Below, one piece after another: positions 1 to 8,667 of a stretch of DNA of 64,000 nucleotides. A program made the position numbers and the translations under genes. Location: the NCBI RefSeq assembly GCF_900090195.1, contig NZ_LT607803.1, forward strand, positions 6,288,229 to 6,352,228, read 5' to 3'. The DNA is from Variovorax sp. HW608 (GTDB lineage Bacteria > Pseudomonadota > Gammaproteobacteria > Burkholderiales > Burkholderiaceae_C). The first letter of the stretch is position 1, and each line of letters begins with the position of its first letter. The notes beneath the pieces are model-generated. The model was not told the DNA's origin, did not search any database, and was given only the letters and a program-made list of their open reading frames with translations.

Positions 1-798
1 GTGCCCGGCGAAGTGACCGGCCAAGTGACCGGCGAATCGACGGGCCAGCTTGCGGCGCCATCCGTGCTGGAGCTGTCCCGGATCTCCAAGCATTTCGGCG
101 CGATCCAGGCGCTCTGCGACGTGTCCCTGTCGCTCAGGGCCGGCGAGGTCGTCGGCCTGATGGGCGACAACGGGGCCGGCAAGTCGACCCTGGTGAAGAT
201 CATCGCGGGCAACTACCCGCCGAGCGAAGGCATGGTGAGCATGGAAGGCCGCAAGGTGGTCTTCCACAAGCCCGCCGACGCACGCGAGGAAGGCATCGAG
301 ATCGTCTACCAGGACCTCGCGCTGTGCGACAACCTCACGGCCGCCGAGAACGTCTATCTCGGCCGCGAGCTGACCTTCGGCCTGGGCCCGTTCAAGGTGC
401 TGAACTACCGCGCGATGTTCCAGCGCGCCGGCGAGCTCTTCGCCGAGTTGAAGTCGGAGACGAGGCCGCGCGACCTGGTGCGGCGCATGTCCGGCGGCCA
501 GCGGCAGGCGGTCGCGATCGCGCGCACGCGGCTGGCCGACCCGCGCATCGTGCTGATGGACGAGCCGACCGCCGCGATCAGCGTGCGGCAGATCGCCGAG
601 GTGCTGAGCCTGATCCGCCGCCTGCGCGACCACGGCATCGCGGTGGTGCTGATCAGCCACCGCATGCCGGACGTCTTCGCGGTCGCGGACCGCATCGTGG
701 TGCTGCGGCGCGGCGCGAAGGTGGCCGACAAGCCGATCGCGCAGAGCTCGCCCGAAGAAGTGACCGGGCTGATCACCGGCGCCATCGAGCTTGCCTGA
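1..798 (+). CDS. Sugar ABC transporter ATP-binding protein (RbsA/XylG half-size type)
   Basis: This protein hydrolyses ATP on the cytoplasmic face to drive a carbohydrate importer. It is 265 residues from the GTG at the window edge; the true start could lie upstream of the window. Visible motifs are the Walker A (GDNGAGKS, residues 55-62), an ABC signature in the variant form RMSGGQRQ, the Walker B (IVLMDEPTAAI) and the switch histidine in VLISHR. RbsA-family proteins are usually about 500 residues with two ATPase halves; this is a single-half form, as in some xylose and fructose systems. The next gene encodes the matching RbsC-type permease. The sugar-binding protein is not downstream, so it probably lies to the left of the window. 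Confidence 0.9.
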   Translation: MPGEVTGQVTGESTGQLAAPSVLELSRISKHFGAIQALCDVSLSLRAGEVVGLMGDNGAGKSTLVKIIAGNYPPSEGMVSMEGRKVVFHKPADAREEGIEIVYQDLALCDNLTAAENVYLGRELTFGLGPFKVLNYRAMFQRAGELFAELKSETRPRDLVRRMSGGQRQAVAIARTRLADPRIVLMDEPTAAISVRQIAEVLSLIRRLRDHGIAVVLISHRMPDVFAVADRIVVLRRGAKVADKPIAQSSPEEVTGLITGAIELA

Positions 799-815
799 GC
801 CTGAGGAAAACATGT

Positions 816-896
816 GCCCCCATGCTCATCACTTCGTGTATTCGCTGCCCCCCGAGGGGGCGCATGCCTCCTTTGAGGCGGCTCGGCAGGAGGCAT
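816..896 (+). repeat. GC-rich dispersed intergenic repeat with hairpin (copy 1)
   Basis: This GC-rich block shares a core with the block at 47433-47478: a CCCCCA-GCTC stretch, CACT-CGTGTA, TCGCTGCCCCCC and AGGGGG. Its right half forms a hairpin with perfect 9-base arms at 864-872 and 888-896. The right arm contains AGGAGG (888-893), which lies six bases before the ATG of the permease gene and is therefore its apparent ribosome binding site. Blocks of this kind are common between genes in Comamonadaceae; no function is established here. Confidence 0.6.
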
Positions 897-899
897 GAC

Positions 900-1925
900 A
901 TGGCCGCGACGCTCGAAGAACAGATCGACCGCCGCGCTCACGGCAACTGGCTCGGCTGGCTCGTGAGCCAGCAGACCTTCTGGGTCTCGGTGGCCGCGGT
1001 GGTGGCCTTCGTCGCGCTCTCGCTCGCCAGCGACGTGTTCGCGACGCAGCAGAACCTGTTCAACGTCACGCGCAACTTCGCCTTCGTCGCGATCATCGCG
1101 ATCGGCATGACGGCCGTGATCATCACCGGCGGCATCGATCTCTCGGTGGGTGCAGTGCTGGTGCTCTCGGGCATGGTGATCGGCATGACGATGCATGCGG
1201 GCCTGTCGATCTGGCTGGCGGTTCCGCTGGCGCTCGGCGTGTCGCTGGCGGTGGGCGCATTCAACGGGCTCATGATCGCGTATGTCGGCGTGCCGCCGTT
1301 CGTGGTCACGCTGGGCGTGCTGTCGATCGCGCGCAGCCTCGCGATGGTGCTGTCGAACAACCGCATGGTGTACGAGTTCGGGCCCGACCAGCCCAGGCTG
1401 CTGGCGCTCGGCGGCGGCTTCGTCAACCTCTCGCTGCCGCTCATGGACCCGATACGGATTCCGAGTCCGGTGATCTTCCTCCTCGTGCTGCTGGTGATCG
1501 CCAGCATTGCCTTCCGCTGGACGCGATGGGGCCGCCATCTCTACGCCATCGGCGGCAACGAGCGCGCCGCGACGATGACCGGCGTGCCGGTGAAGCCGGT
1601 GAAGGTCAGCGTCTACATGTTCTGCAGCCTCTGCGCGGGGATCGCGGGCATCCTCGAAGTCGGATGGCTGGGCACGGTCACGACCAGCCTCGGGCAAGGC
1701 ATGGAGCTGTCGGTGATCGCCGCGTCGGTGATCGGCGGCACCAACCTCGCCGGCGGCATCGGCACCGCGTTCGGCGCGGTGGTGGGCGCGGCGCTGATCG
1801 AAGTGATCCGAAACAGCCTGATCCTGCTCGGCATCAGCACCTTCTGGCAGGGGACCTTCGTCGGCAGCTTCATCATCGTCGCGGTGCTGTTCGACCGGCT
1901 GCGCGCACGCGGCGCGAACGACTGA
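900..1925 (+). CDS. Sugar ABC transporter permease (RbsC/XylH type)
   Basis: Inner-membrane permease that pairs with the preceding ATPase to import a carbohydrate. It is 341 residues and hydrophobic throughout. It carries the conserved RbsC-family sequence IITGGIDLSVGAVLVLSG near residue 75 and IGGNERAATMTGVPV in the cytoplasmic coupling region, both typical of the BPD_transp_2 family. The ATG at 900 is chosen because AGGAGG lies six bases upstream; that site is part of a dispersed repeat. The 101-bp gap to the ATPase gene is occupied by that repeat. The substrate cannot be read from the sequence; ribose, xylose and related sugars are the usual cargo. Confidence 0.92.
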   Translation: MAATLEEQIDRRAHGNWLGWLVSQQTFWVSVAAVVAFVALSLASDVFATQQNLFNVTRNFAFVAIIAIGMTAVIITGGIDLSVGAVLVLSGMVIGMTMHAGLSIWLAVPLALGVSLAVGAFNGLMIAYVGVPPFVVTLGVLSIARSLAMVLSNNRMVYEFGPDQPRLLALGGGFVNLSLPLMDPIRIPSPVIFLLVLLVIASIAFRWTRWGRHLYAIGGNERAATMTGVPVKPVKVSVYMFCSLCAGIAGILEVGWLGTVTTSLGQGMELSVIAASVIGGTNLAGGIGTAFGAVVGAALIEVIRNSLILLGISTFWQGTFVGSFIIVAVLFDRLRARGAND

Positions 1926-1939
1926 GCGCGCGCCCGCGC

Positions 1940-1993
1940 CGCCCGCCTCGCCCGCCTCGCCCGCATCGCCCGCATCGCCCATATCGCCGATGT
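1940..1993. repeat. Six imperfect 9-bp tandem units
   Basis: Six successive 9-base units start with CGCCCGCCT (twice) and CGCCCGCAT (twice) and decay through CGCCCATAT to CGCCGATGT. They follow the permease stop codon. The last unit merges with the hairpin at 1987-2004. This looks like slippage-generated DNA. Confidence 0.7.
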
Positions 1994-2004
1994 ATAAACA
2001 TCGG
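1987..2004 (+). terminator. Short hairpin between transporter genes
   Basis: Perfect 7-base arms (CCGATGT and ACATCGG) enclose an ATAA loop. There is no downstream T-run, so it may be an attenuator or an mRNA-stability element rather than a strong intrinsic terminator. It separates the sugar ABC genes from the MFS gene. Confidence 0.4.
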
Positions 2005-2048
2005 CCCCGCCGTGTGGGCGACAAAAAAGGAAAGAGACAGACAACAAC

Positions 2049-3347
2049 ATGGAACCCATCGAACAACGCATCATTTCGAAGATCAGCTGGCGGCTGCTGC
2101 CGCTCCTGATGGTCAGCTATTTCATCGCCTACCTCGACCGCGTGAACCTCGGCTTCGCCGGCGCGTCGATGTCGAAGGACCTGGGCTTCAGCGCCACCGT
2201 GTTCGGCAACGCGGCGGGAATTTTCTTCATCGCCTATTTCCTGTTCGAGGTGCCGAGCAACCTGGCGCTCGAGCGCTTCGGCGCGCGGCGCTGGATCGCG
2301 CGGATCATGCTCACCTGGGGCGTGCTCTCGATGGCGCAGGCCTGGGTCGGCGGCGCGACGAGCTTCAACGTCGTCAGATTCCTGCTGGGCCTGGCCGAGG
2401 CCGGCTTCTTTCCCGGCGTGATCTTCTACCTGACCCTGTGGTTTCCGGCTGCGTACCGCGCGCGCATCGTCGGCTGGTTCATGTTCGCGGTCCCGATCTC
2501 GACCGTCATCGGCTCCCCCATCTCCGGCTACATCCTCAATATGGACGGCTTCTGGGGCATGCGCGGCTGGCAGTGGCTCTTCATCCTCGAGGCGATACCG
2601 GCGATCGTGCTGACCTTCGTCGTGCTGCTGTATCTGCCCGATCGTCCGAAGGATGCGAAGTGGCTCTCGGCCGACGAAGCCGACTGGCTTCAGAAGAAGC
2701 TCGACGCCGAGCGGGTGCATCGCGAGTCGATCCACCGCATCTCGTGGAAGCAGGCATTGCTCAACTGGAAGGTGATCTCGCTGGGCATCGTCTACATGGG
2801 CATCACGGTGCCGCTCTATGGGCTCAGCTTCTTCCTGCCGCAGATCATCAAGGGCTTCGGCGGCCTCGGCAATGTCGAGATCGGCTTCATCAATGCGTTT
2901 CCGTATCTGGTCGGCTCGATCGCGATGGTGCTCTGGTCGCGCTGGTCCGACGCGCGGCGCGAGCGCAAGCTCTTTCTGCTGATTCCGCTGGCCTGCATCT
3001 TCGTGGGACTGGTGGCGGCAGCGCAGATCAGCTCGCCGGTGCCGAAGATGGCGGCGGTCACGCTGGCCGCCGCGGGCATCTTCTCGGCGCTGCCGGTGTT
3101 CTGGACCGTGCCGACCGCACTGCTGAGCGGCGTCGCGGCCGCCGCGGGCATCGCCTGGATCAACTCGATCGGCAACCTGGGTGGCTACATCGGGCCGACG
3201 ATCTTCGGCGTGCTCAAGGACCGGATGGGCAACGACTTCTACGCGGTGCTGTTCCTCGCGGCGCTGTCGGTGGTGGCGATCGCGCTCGTGCTCGTGGTCG
3301 GCCACGACCAGCGCGCCGAACTGGGCGCCGAAGGCGCGCGAGCCTGA
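2049..3347 (+). CDS. MFS transporter, anion:cation symporter (ACS) family
   Basis: Inner-membrane secondary carrier of 432 residues, normal for the family. The N-terminal motif YLDRVNLGFAGASM (about residues 29-42) is the YxDRxNxGxA signature of ACS-family carriers, which take up organic anions such as hexonates, tartrate or phthalate with protons. The usual mid-protein cytoplasmic loop between the two six-helix halves contains RPKDAKWLSADE. The gene follows the sugar ABC genes on the same strand after 123 bp and may be transcribed separately. A purine-rich stretch (AAGGAAAGAGACAG) precedes the ATG as a loose ribosome binding site. The exact substrate is unknown. Confidence 0.9.
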   Translation: MEPIEQRIISKISWRLLPLLMVSYFIAYLDRVNLGFAGASMSKDLGFSATVFGNAAGIFFIAYFLFEVPSNLALERFGARRWIARIMLTWGVLSMAQAWVGGATSFNVVRFLLGLAEAGFFPGVIFYLTLWFPAAYRARIVGWFMFAVPISTVIGSPISGYILNMDGFWGMRGWQWLFILEAIPAIVLTFVVLLYLPDRPKDAKWLSADEADWLQKKLDAERVHRESIHRISWKQALLNWKVISLGIVYMGITVPLYGLSFFLPQIIKGFGGLGNVEIGFINAFPYLVGSIAMVLWSRWSDARRERKLFLLIPLACIFVGLVAAAQISSPVPKMAAVTLAAAGIFSALPVFWTVPTALLSGVAAAAGIAWINSIGNLGGYIGPTIFGVLKDRMGNDFYAVLFLAALSVVAIALVLVVGHDQRAELGAEGARA

Positions 3348-3356
3348 ATGCGGACG

Positions 3357-3379
3357 GCCGCCGGCAGTCCGCCGGCGGC
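3357..3379. terminator. GC-rich hairpin between convergent genes
   Basis: Arms GCCGCCGG (3357-3364) and CCGGCGGC (3372-3379) form an 8-bp stem between the end of the MFS gene and the end of the minus-strand gene at 3384. No T-run follows on either strand. Confidence 0.45.
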
Positions 3380-3383
3380 ACGA

Positions 3384-3743
3384 TCAGCGGGTGGGATGCG
3401 AGAAGCGGACCGCCATCGCGCCGGAGTCCTCCGGCACCGGATGAAGGCCGAAGCCGAACAGGGTCGCAAAACGACATTTCCAGGTGCGCGGTCCCCACCT
3501 CAGTTCGATGCGCCCGCGGACGGTGATGGCGATCACGTCCCGGTCGCCCGAACAGGACCGCAGCACGAGACCGTCTTCGCACAGCGCCGCAATGTCGTGC
3601 TGGATCGCCGAACGCTCGGCAGCGCCCGCCTTGCCGATCGGCTGGCCCGTCAGGCGCAGACAGAGATAAGGCGCGGTGACGACACGCCCCCCTTCCTGTT
3701 CGAGGGCGTAGAGGAGCCGTGCCTGGCTCGACGTCAGTTTCAT
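3384..3743 (-). CDS. Small hypothetical protein, possible winged-helix
   Basis: 119-residue soluble protein starting MKLTSSQARLLYALEQEG. I do not recognise a named family. The N-terminal half reads like a winged-helix unit: helix-rich residues 1-40, an acidic helix around HDIAALCEDGLVLRS, then a strand-like stretch DVIAITVRGRIELRW. The ATG at 3743 is chosen over an upstream in-frame start because AGGGGG lies a suitable distance upstream. It lies 139 bp downstream of the Crp-like gene on the same strand and may be co-transcribed. A DNA-binding role is a guess from fold appearance only. Confidence 0.6.
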   Translation of the reverse strand: MKLTSSQARLLYALEQEGGRVVTAPYLCLRLTGQPIGKAGAAERSAIQHDIAALCEDGLVLRSCSGDRDVIAITVRGRIELRWGPRTWKCRFATLFGFGLHPVPEDSGAMAVRFSHPTR

Positions 3744-3882
3744 GGAAGTCCCCCTGAGCCGCCTTTTTTTGCCGGCGGTCGTTGATGAAGCGGGGGCAGT
3801 GTAGTGACGGTGCATCGGCCTGCCATCGGGCCGCTGCATCAAAGAGAAGATTCCCGGCGAAAACCAGCCGGGTCGCCCGCCC

Positions 3883-4515
3883 TCACCAGGCCGAAGGCAG
3901 CTTGCGAAGAATCACCATGCGACCGTTGCGCTGGCCGATGTAGCCGCCGGCGGTGAGCTCCTTCATCACGCGGTTGACCATCTCGCGCGATGCGCCGATG
4001 CGGTCCGCGATGTCCTGCTGGGTGAGCTTGTTGCGCATCAGGCGCTCCTCGCCTACCGGGTCGGAAAGCTCCGTCAGCACCCGCACCATGCGGCCGTAGA
4101 CATCCTGCAGCGCCATGCTGCGCACCTGGTCGGTGAGCCGGCGCACCATGCGGATCAGCTTGCGCGTGAGATGCACCGCGAAGTCCGGCTGCTCGACCAG
4201 GAATTGCCGCAGATCGGTGCCCTGCACCACGCGGCAGGTGCACGGGCCGAGCGCCTTGATCGATGCCGAGCGCTTCTCGCCGTCGATGGCCAGCTCGCCG
4301 AAATATTCACCGGGGCCGTACTCGGTCAACACGACTTCGCGACCGTCTTCGGAGCTCGCATAGACCTTCACGCGGCCACTCAGAACGATATAGAGCGAAT
4401 CGGTGGTGTCCCCCTCGTTGATGAGGATCGCGTGCGCGGGAAAAGCGCGGGTCACGCCACGCGGCGCAATGGCGTCGAGCAGGGACTGCGGCAGGCGGTC
4501 GCTGGCGGAACTCAT
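3883..4515 (-). CDS. Crp/Fnr-family transcriptional regulator
   Basis: Cyclic-nucleotide-type regulator of 210 residues. An N-terminal cNMP-binding beta-barrel (about residues 15-125) includes GEYFGELAIDGEKRSASIKAL, matching the phosphate-binding cassette with its Arg-Ser pair. A long dimerisation helix follows, then a C-terminal HTH_Crp domain with recognition helix ASREMVNRVMKEL. Its R, E and R match the residues E. coli CRP uses to read TGTGA half-sites. A near-consensus site (4583-4598) lies in the divergent intergenic region, suggesting autoregulation and control of the phospholipase D gene. The ATG at 4515 has GGAG upstream. No Fnr-type cysteine cluster is visible at the N-terminus. Confidence 0.9.
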   Translation of the reverse strand: MSSASDRLPQSLLDAIAPRGVTRAFPAHAILINEGDTTDSLYIVLSGRVKVYASSEDGREVVLTEYGPGEYFGELAIDGEKRSASIKALGPCTCRVVQGTDLRQFLVEQPDFAVHLTRKLIRMVRRLTDQVRSMALQDVYGRMVRVLTELSDPVGEERLMRNKLTQQDIADRIGASREMVNRVMKELTAGGYIGQRNGRMVILRKLPSAW

Positions 4516-4582
4516 CGGATGCTCCGGGCTGCGCGGCGTGGGGTTCGGCAACCTGCGGGGGATTATCAAACCCGCAAGGGGA

Positions 4583-4598
4583 TGTGATCAATGTCACT
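4583..4598. promoter_or_regulatory. Candidate Crp-binding site
   Basis: TGTGATCAATGTCACT matches TGTGA-N6-TCACA in nine of ten positions. It lies between the divergent Crp-like gene (start 4515) and the phospholipase D lipoprotein (start 4655), a position suited to controlling both. Confidence 0.6.
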
Positions 4599-4654
4599 TT
4601 CGGCCTGGGAACTGCTTCATGGCGAAGCAGTGGCGCACGACCTAGATTCGCAGC

Positions 4655-6217
4655 ATGTCGAATCGGGTCTTTCGCATCCTCGCGCTGCTGCTGATGTTCG
4701 CCGTGCTCGCGGGCTGTGCGAGCCTGCCGCCGGGTGTCGAAAGGCCCGTGTCGCAAGCGGCCACCGACGTCGCCGACACGCGGCTCGCGGCAGTGGCCGC
4801 GGCGTCGGTCGATGCAGAGCCCCCGCACCTCTCCGGCCTGCGCCTGCTGCCGGCCGGCGACCAGGCCTTCGAGGCCCGCATCGCGCTGGCACGCGCGGCA
4901 GAGAAGTCGATCGACGCGCAGTACTACCAGATCGCGGACGACGCCACGGGCCGGCAATTCCTGCGCGAGTTGCGCAATGCGGCCGACCGCGGCGTGCGGG
5001 TGCGCGTGCTGGTGGACGACCTGCAGGCCGCGGGCCAGGACGCGCTGCTCGCCGGCTTCGCGGCCCATCCCGGCATCGAGGTGCGCATGTTCAATCCGCT
5101 CGCGGTGCGCGAAGGCAGCGTGGGCGCGCGGGTGTTCTTCTCGATGAACGAGTTCTCGCGCATCAACCGCCGCATGCACAACAAGCTCTTCGTCGCCGAC
5201 AGCGTTCTTGCGATCAGCGGCGGCCGCAACATCGCCGACGAGTACTTCGGACGCAGCGAGCCCGCCAATTTCATCGACATGGACATGCTGTCCGCCGGTC
5301 CCGTGGTGGCCGAGATGACGGCCGTCTTCGACGCCTACTGGAACAGCCCGCACGCCTACCCGATCGAGCATCTCGCGACCGGCATCAGCACCGAAGCGGC
5401 GCGCTGGCACTTCGACAGGATCACCGCATCGGCGGCCGCATCCGACGCGGCGCCGGCGCGAGATTCGCTCGGCCAGACTTCCATCGGCCCGCAGATCGCC
5501 GCCGGCCGCATCCAGCTGCAGATGGCCGCGGTGCGCGTGGTCGCGGATTCACCGCGCAAGGCCGATCCGGGCCACGAATCGCTCGCCGACGGCGTGGTGA
5601 TGAACGGCAACCTCGACCTGATGCAATCGGCGCATTCCGAGGTGCTGATCGCCTCGCCCTACTTCGTGCCGGGGCGGCGCACCATGGAAGTGCTCCAGCA
5701 GGCGGCGGACAACCAGGTGCACGTGTCGATCATGACCAACTCGCTGGCCACGACGGACGAGCCGCTCGCGCACTTCGGCTATGCCCGCTACCGGCAGGCG
5801 CTGCTGGAACGCCGCGTCGCGCTCTACGAGCTCATGCCCGGCGACGACGAGCACGAAGCGCATGCCGATGGCCCGCACGCCTCGCTCGGCCGGCTGCACG
5901 CGAAGCTCGCGGTGGTGGACCGCCGCTGGCTCTCGATCGGCTCGATGAACATGGACCGCCGCTCGGCAAACGCCAACACCGAGATGAGCCTGATCGTCGA
6001 CAGCCCCGCCCTCGCATCGCAGGTGGCGGGACTGCTCCGCAACGACCGCCTGCCGCGCAGCTACCAGGTGCGCAGCACGCCCGGCCGGCAGGGCATCGAA
6101 TGGGTCTCGCAGCGCGGCAAGGAGGAAGTCGTGCTGAGCCAGGAGCCGAACGCCACCGCGGCGCGCAGGCTGCGCCTGCAGATGCTCGCCGCGATGGTGG
6201 ATGAAGAGCTTCTGTAG
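4655..6217 (+). CDS. Phospholipase D-family lipoprotein (cardiolipin-synthase-like)
   Basis: 520-residue protein of the phospholipase D superfamily, which transfers or hydrolyses phosphatidyl groups. The N-terminus is a lipoprotein signal (hydrophobic run, then LAGCAS, modified Cys near residue 23), so the enzyme is probably membrane-anchored in the envelope. Both HxKxxxxD motifs are present: H175-N-K177...D182 and H415-A-K417...D422, each followed by the expected GGRN or GSMN element. Length and two-motif layout suit cardiolipin synthase or a related phospholipase D. It is divergent from the Crp-like gene with a Crp-type site between, and convergent with a phospholipase C-like gene. Confidence 0.88.
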   Translation: MSNRVFRILALLLMFAVLAGCASLPPGVERPVSQAATDVADTRLAAVAAASVDAEPPHLSGLRLLPAGDQAFEARIALARAAEKSIDAQYYQIADDATGRQFLRELRNAADRGVRVRVLVDDLQAAGQDALLAGFAAHPGIEVRMFNPLAVREGSVGARVFFSMNEFSRINRRMHNKLFVADSVLAISGGRNIADEYFGRSEPANFIDMDMLSAGPVVAEMTAVFDAYWNSPHAYPIEHLATGISTEAARWHFDRITASAAASDAAPARDSLGQTSIGPQIAAGRIQLQMAAVRVVADSPRKADPGHESLADGVVMNGNLDLMQSAHSEVLIASPYFVPGRRTMEVLQQAADNQVHVSIMTNSLATTDEPLAHFGYARYRQALLERRVALYELMPGDDEHEAHADGPHASLGRLHAKLAVVDRRWLSIGSMNMDRRSANANTEMSLIVDSPALASQVAGLLRNDRLPRSYQVRSTPGRQGIEWVSQRGKEEVVLSQEPNATAARRLRLQMLAAMVDEELL

Positions 6218-6220
6218 TCG

Positions 6221-6238
6221 GGGCCTGTCAGCAGGCCC
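6221..6238. terminator. Hairpin between convergent phospholipase genes
   Basis: Perfect 7-bp stem (GGGCCTG and CAGGCCC) with loop TCAG fills the 20-bp gap between the two convergent stop codons. It could stop transcription from both sides, though it lacks a T-tract. Confidence 0.55.
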
Positions 6239-8667
6239 TACGCCAGCCGCTTCGCGAGCGCATCGATCATCGCGTGCAACGACTTCAGGTCGGTCGCGTC
6301 GGCCAGGATCTGCTGCGAGATCCTGTTGATCTCGTCCGAGCTCAGCTTGCCTGCCGCAAGCGCCGTCACCGCGCGCGGCGCCATCAGGCGGTGCAGGTCG
6401 TGCAGACGCTCCTTGCGGCCCGACTTGCCCTCGCGCGGGAAGGTCTTGTCGTAGGGCGGCGTGAGCGTCGGCGCATCCGTGCGCGGGCTGGTGCACTGGA
6501 GCACCCCTTCGAAGCTCGGCGCCTGCAGGATGCGGTCGCCCATGCACCAGCGCGATTCGGGAATGCCGAACCAGCGCAGCAGCGTCGCCGCGAACGAGGT
6601 GCCGTCGTAGGCCACTTCATTGGGCGAGCGGAACACCGTCTTCTCCTTGATCCACGGCGACACCACGATGGTCGGAACGCGCACCCCCATGATGTCGTAG
6701 CGGAAGCCGTCGTTGACGTCGTTCGGCCACGGGTTCACCGCATACGGCGGCTTCACGTGATCGAAGATGCCGCCGTGCTCGTCGAAGGTGATGACGAACA
6801 GGGTCTCGTTCCACGCCGGCCCCGCGCGCAGGGCATCGTAGATCTCGTTGAGCGCCACCTCGCCCGGCACCAAGTCCGCGCCCGGGTGGTAGGACGAGGT
6901 GCCCGAGGTCGCGATCCACGCCGGCTCCAGCATGCTGAAGGCCGGCAGCCGGCCGGCGCGCGCATCCTCCTTGAACTTCTGGATGCCTTCGATGAAGCTC
7001 GTCTGGCATTGCGAGATCGCGGCGTCGACCGACGGGATCTGGCCCTGCAGGTACAGGTGGTAGGTGTGGACGAAGTTCATCCACTCCACCGAGTTGTATA
7101 TCTTCCAGTCGGTGAAGCCGTTGCTCCACAGCACCTTCCACATCGACTGGCGGTGCGGCGACAGCGGCCAGTAGGTGTACTGCGTACCGTTCTGGAAGTT
7201 GTTGAGCTGCCCGAGCGCCGAGCCGGTGAAAGACATCGCGCGGTTCGGATCGGTCGCTCCAGGCATCGCGCTGAACCACGCATCGGAGATTCCGAAGCCC
7301 TTCGCGAGCCCATTGAGCACCGGCAGCTGCTCGGGCATGTAGGTCCACATCACCTCGTGCACGCCGTTGTTCCACACGAAGCCGCCCATGTCCGGCGCAG
7401 CGCGCTGCGCGTAGCCGTCGCGGTTCGAGAAGAAGAGCTGGCGCAGCACGTCGGACTTGTCGTGATACGGGTCCTCGGGCAGGAAGTCGAGGTCCCAGTC
7501 CTCGCTCAGTTGCCCGTCCTTGTACTTCTTGACGAACACCGGCGTGGGCTTGCCCTCCTTGTCGGGCATGCCGGGGTCGAGGTTGAACATGGCTTCGTCG
7601 ACGCCGTCGAAGGGCCGGTCGTCGCCGACGAAGTGGATGCCGGTCTCGCCCTTGCCGTAGAGCCAGCCGCAGACGTGGTCGAAGGACCGGTTCTCGAGCA
7701 TCAGGTAGACCACATGCTTGATCTTCGAGCGCATGAAGTCGATGGTGCCCGGCATCTCGGCGCGCGCCGGGTCGATCGCGCGCAGCGACTGGATGCCCGT
7801 GAGCTCGACGCCGCTGCGCAGGCCCTCCGGCAGGGTGCCTTGGCGCAGCGGACCGGTCAGCGGATTGGCACTCGCCGGATCGAATCGCCAGAGCCGGTAG
7901 GCGCCGTCGGCGGGCGTCCAGTCAAGCACCAGGTCGCCGATCACCGCGAGGCTGTGGCTGGCGTCGATGTCGGTCCACTGGCCGCGCTGGATCGCGGGCT
8001 GGCCGAGCGGCATCACGCTCTGCGGGTCGAAGCTCCAGACCCAGTACTCGCCGGTCTCGGGCACGCGGTCGAGCACGTAGTTGCCCAGCGGGATCAGTTC
8101 GTGGCCGAACTGGATGCTGTCGAACGAACCCTGCGGCGTATAGGGCACGGGCAAGGGATCGGCCGCGCCCGGCTTGAGCGGGCTGGGGTCGAAGTTCCAC
8201 AGCTGGAAGGTGCCGCGCCCTTCGGTCGGAATCACGTTGAGCATGAAGCCGCCGAGCGGCAGCAGGAGCAGCTCGTTGCCCGAGTCGTAGCCCTCGTGCG
8301 CGCCCTGCGGATTGCCGAAGTCGGGCCGGTACTGCCAGAACTTCGCCTTGGTCCACAGGCCGTGCTGCAAGGCGGTGGCGTTCAGCGGATCGGGGCTTTG
8401 CGGGTCGAACTCGAACAGCCGGTACGGAAAGCACGGCTGGTAGGGCTGCAGCATCAGCGGCCCCCATTCGAGCAGGTAGCGGCCGATCGGCACCAGCGAG
8501 TGGGTGGGGTCGAATGCCGCGTTGGACGCCAGTGGCATCGGCTCCAGGATCTCGTCCGCATCGGGATCGAAACGCCAGAGCCCATAGCCCGGGCTGCCCT
8601 TGGAAGCGCCCCGGGCGGGCGTGCGGCTGATCACGAAGTCCTGGCTCGCGGGTGTGTTGTGGCTCAC
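6238..8667 (-). CDS. Phospholipase C / acid phosphatase-like phosphoesterase with N-terminal WxFDP repeats
   Basis: 809-residue protein. The C-terminal part (from about residue 315) is an alkaline-phosphatase-fold esterase of the phospholipase C/AcpA family. It begins VVYLMLENRSFDH, the metal-and-nucleophile region of that family, and carries TFDEHGGIFDHV near residue 630. The first ~300 residues are different: at least five diverged copies of a unit centred on W-x-FDP and a later G-x-Y-x-L-D/E-W, suggesting a small beta-propeller. No secretion signal is visible. The GTG at 8667 is chosen because AGGAG lies nine bases upstream; an upstream in-frame GTG has no such site. Substrate could be phospholipid or phosphomonoester. 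Confidence 0.82.
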   Translation of the reverse strand: MSHNTPASQDFVISRTPARGASKGSPGYGLWRFDPDADEILEPMPLASNAAFDPTHSLVPIGRYLLEWGPLMLQPYQPCFPYRLFEFDPQSPDPLNATALQHGLWTKAKFWQYRPDFGNPQGAHEGYDSGNELLLLPLGGFMLNVIPTEGRGTFQLWNFDPSPLKPGAADPLPVPYTPQGSFDSIQFGHELIPLGNYVLDRVPETGEYWVWSFDPQSVMPLGQPAIQRGQWTDIDASHSLAVIGDLVLDWTPADGAYRLWRFDPASANPLTGPLRQGTLPEGLRSGVELTGIQSLRAIDPARAEMPGTIDFMRSKIKHVVYLMLENRSFDHVCGWLYGKGETGIHFVGDDRPFDGVDEAMFNLDPGMPDKEGKPTPVFVKKYKDGQLSEDWDLDFLPEDPYHDKSDVLRQLFFSNRDGYAQRAAPDMGGFVWNNGVHEVMWTYMPEQLPVLNGLAKGFGISDAWFSAMPGATDPNRAMSFTGSALGQLNNFQNGTQYTYWPLSPHRQSMWKVLWSNGFTDWKIYNSVEWMNFVHTYHLYLQGQIPSVDAAISQCQTSFIEGIQKFKEDARAGRLPAFSMLEPAWIATSGTSSYHPGADLVPGEVALNEIYDALRAGPAWNETLFVITFDEHGGIFDHVKPPYAVNPWPNDVNDGFRYDIMGVRVPTIVVSPWIKEKTVFRSPNEVAYDGTSFAATLLRWFGIPESRWCMGDRILQAPSFEGVLQCTSPRTDAPTLTPPYDKTFPREGKSGRKERLHDLHRLMAPRAVTALAAGKLSSDEINRISQQILADATDLKSLHAMIDALAKRLA

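Noticed and set aside
405..3305. 966-codon open frame on the minus strand opposite the sugar ABC and MFS genes
   Set aside because: Arg/His/Asp-rich translation with no domain; a high-GC antisense shadow of the real plus-strand genes.
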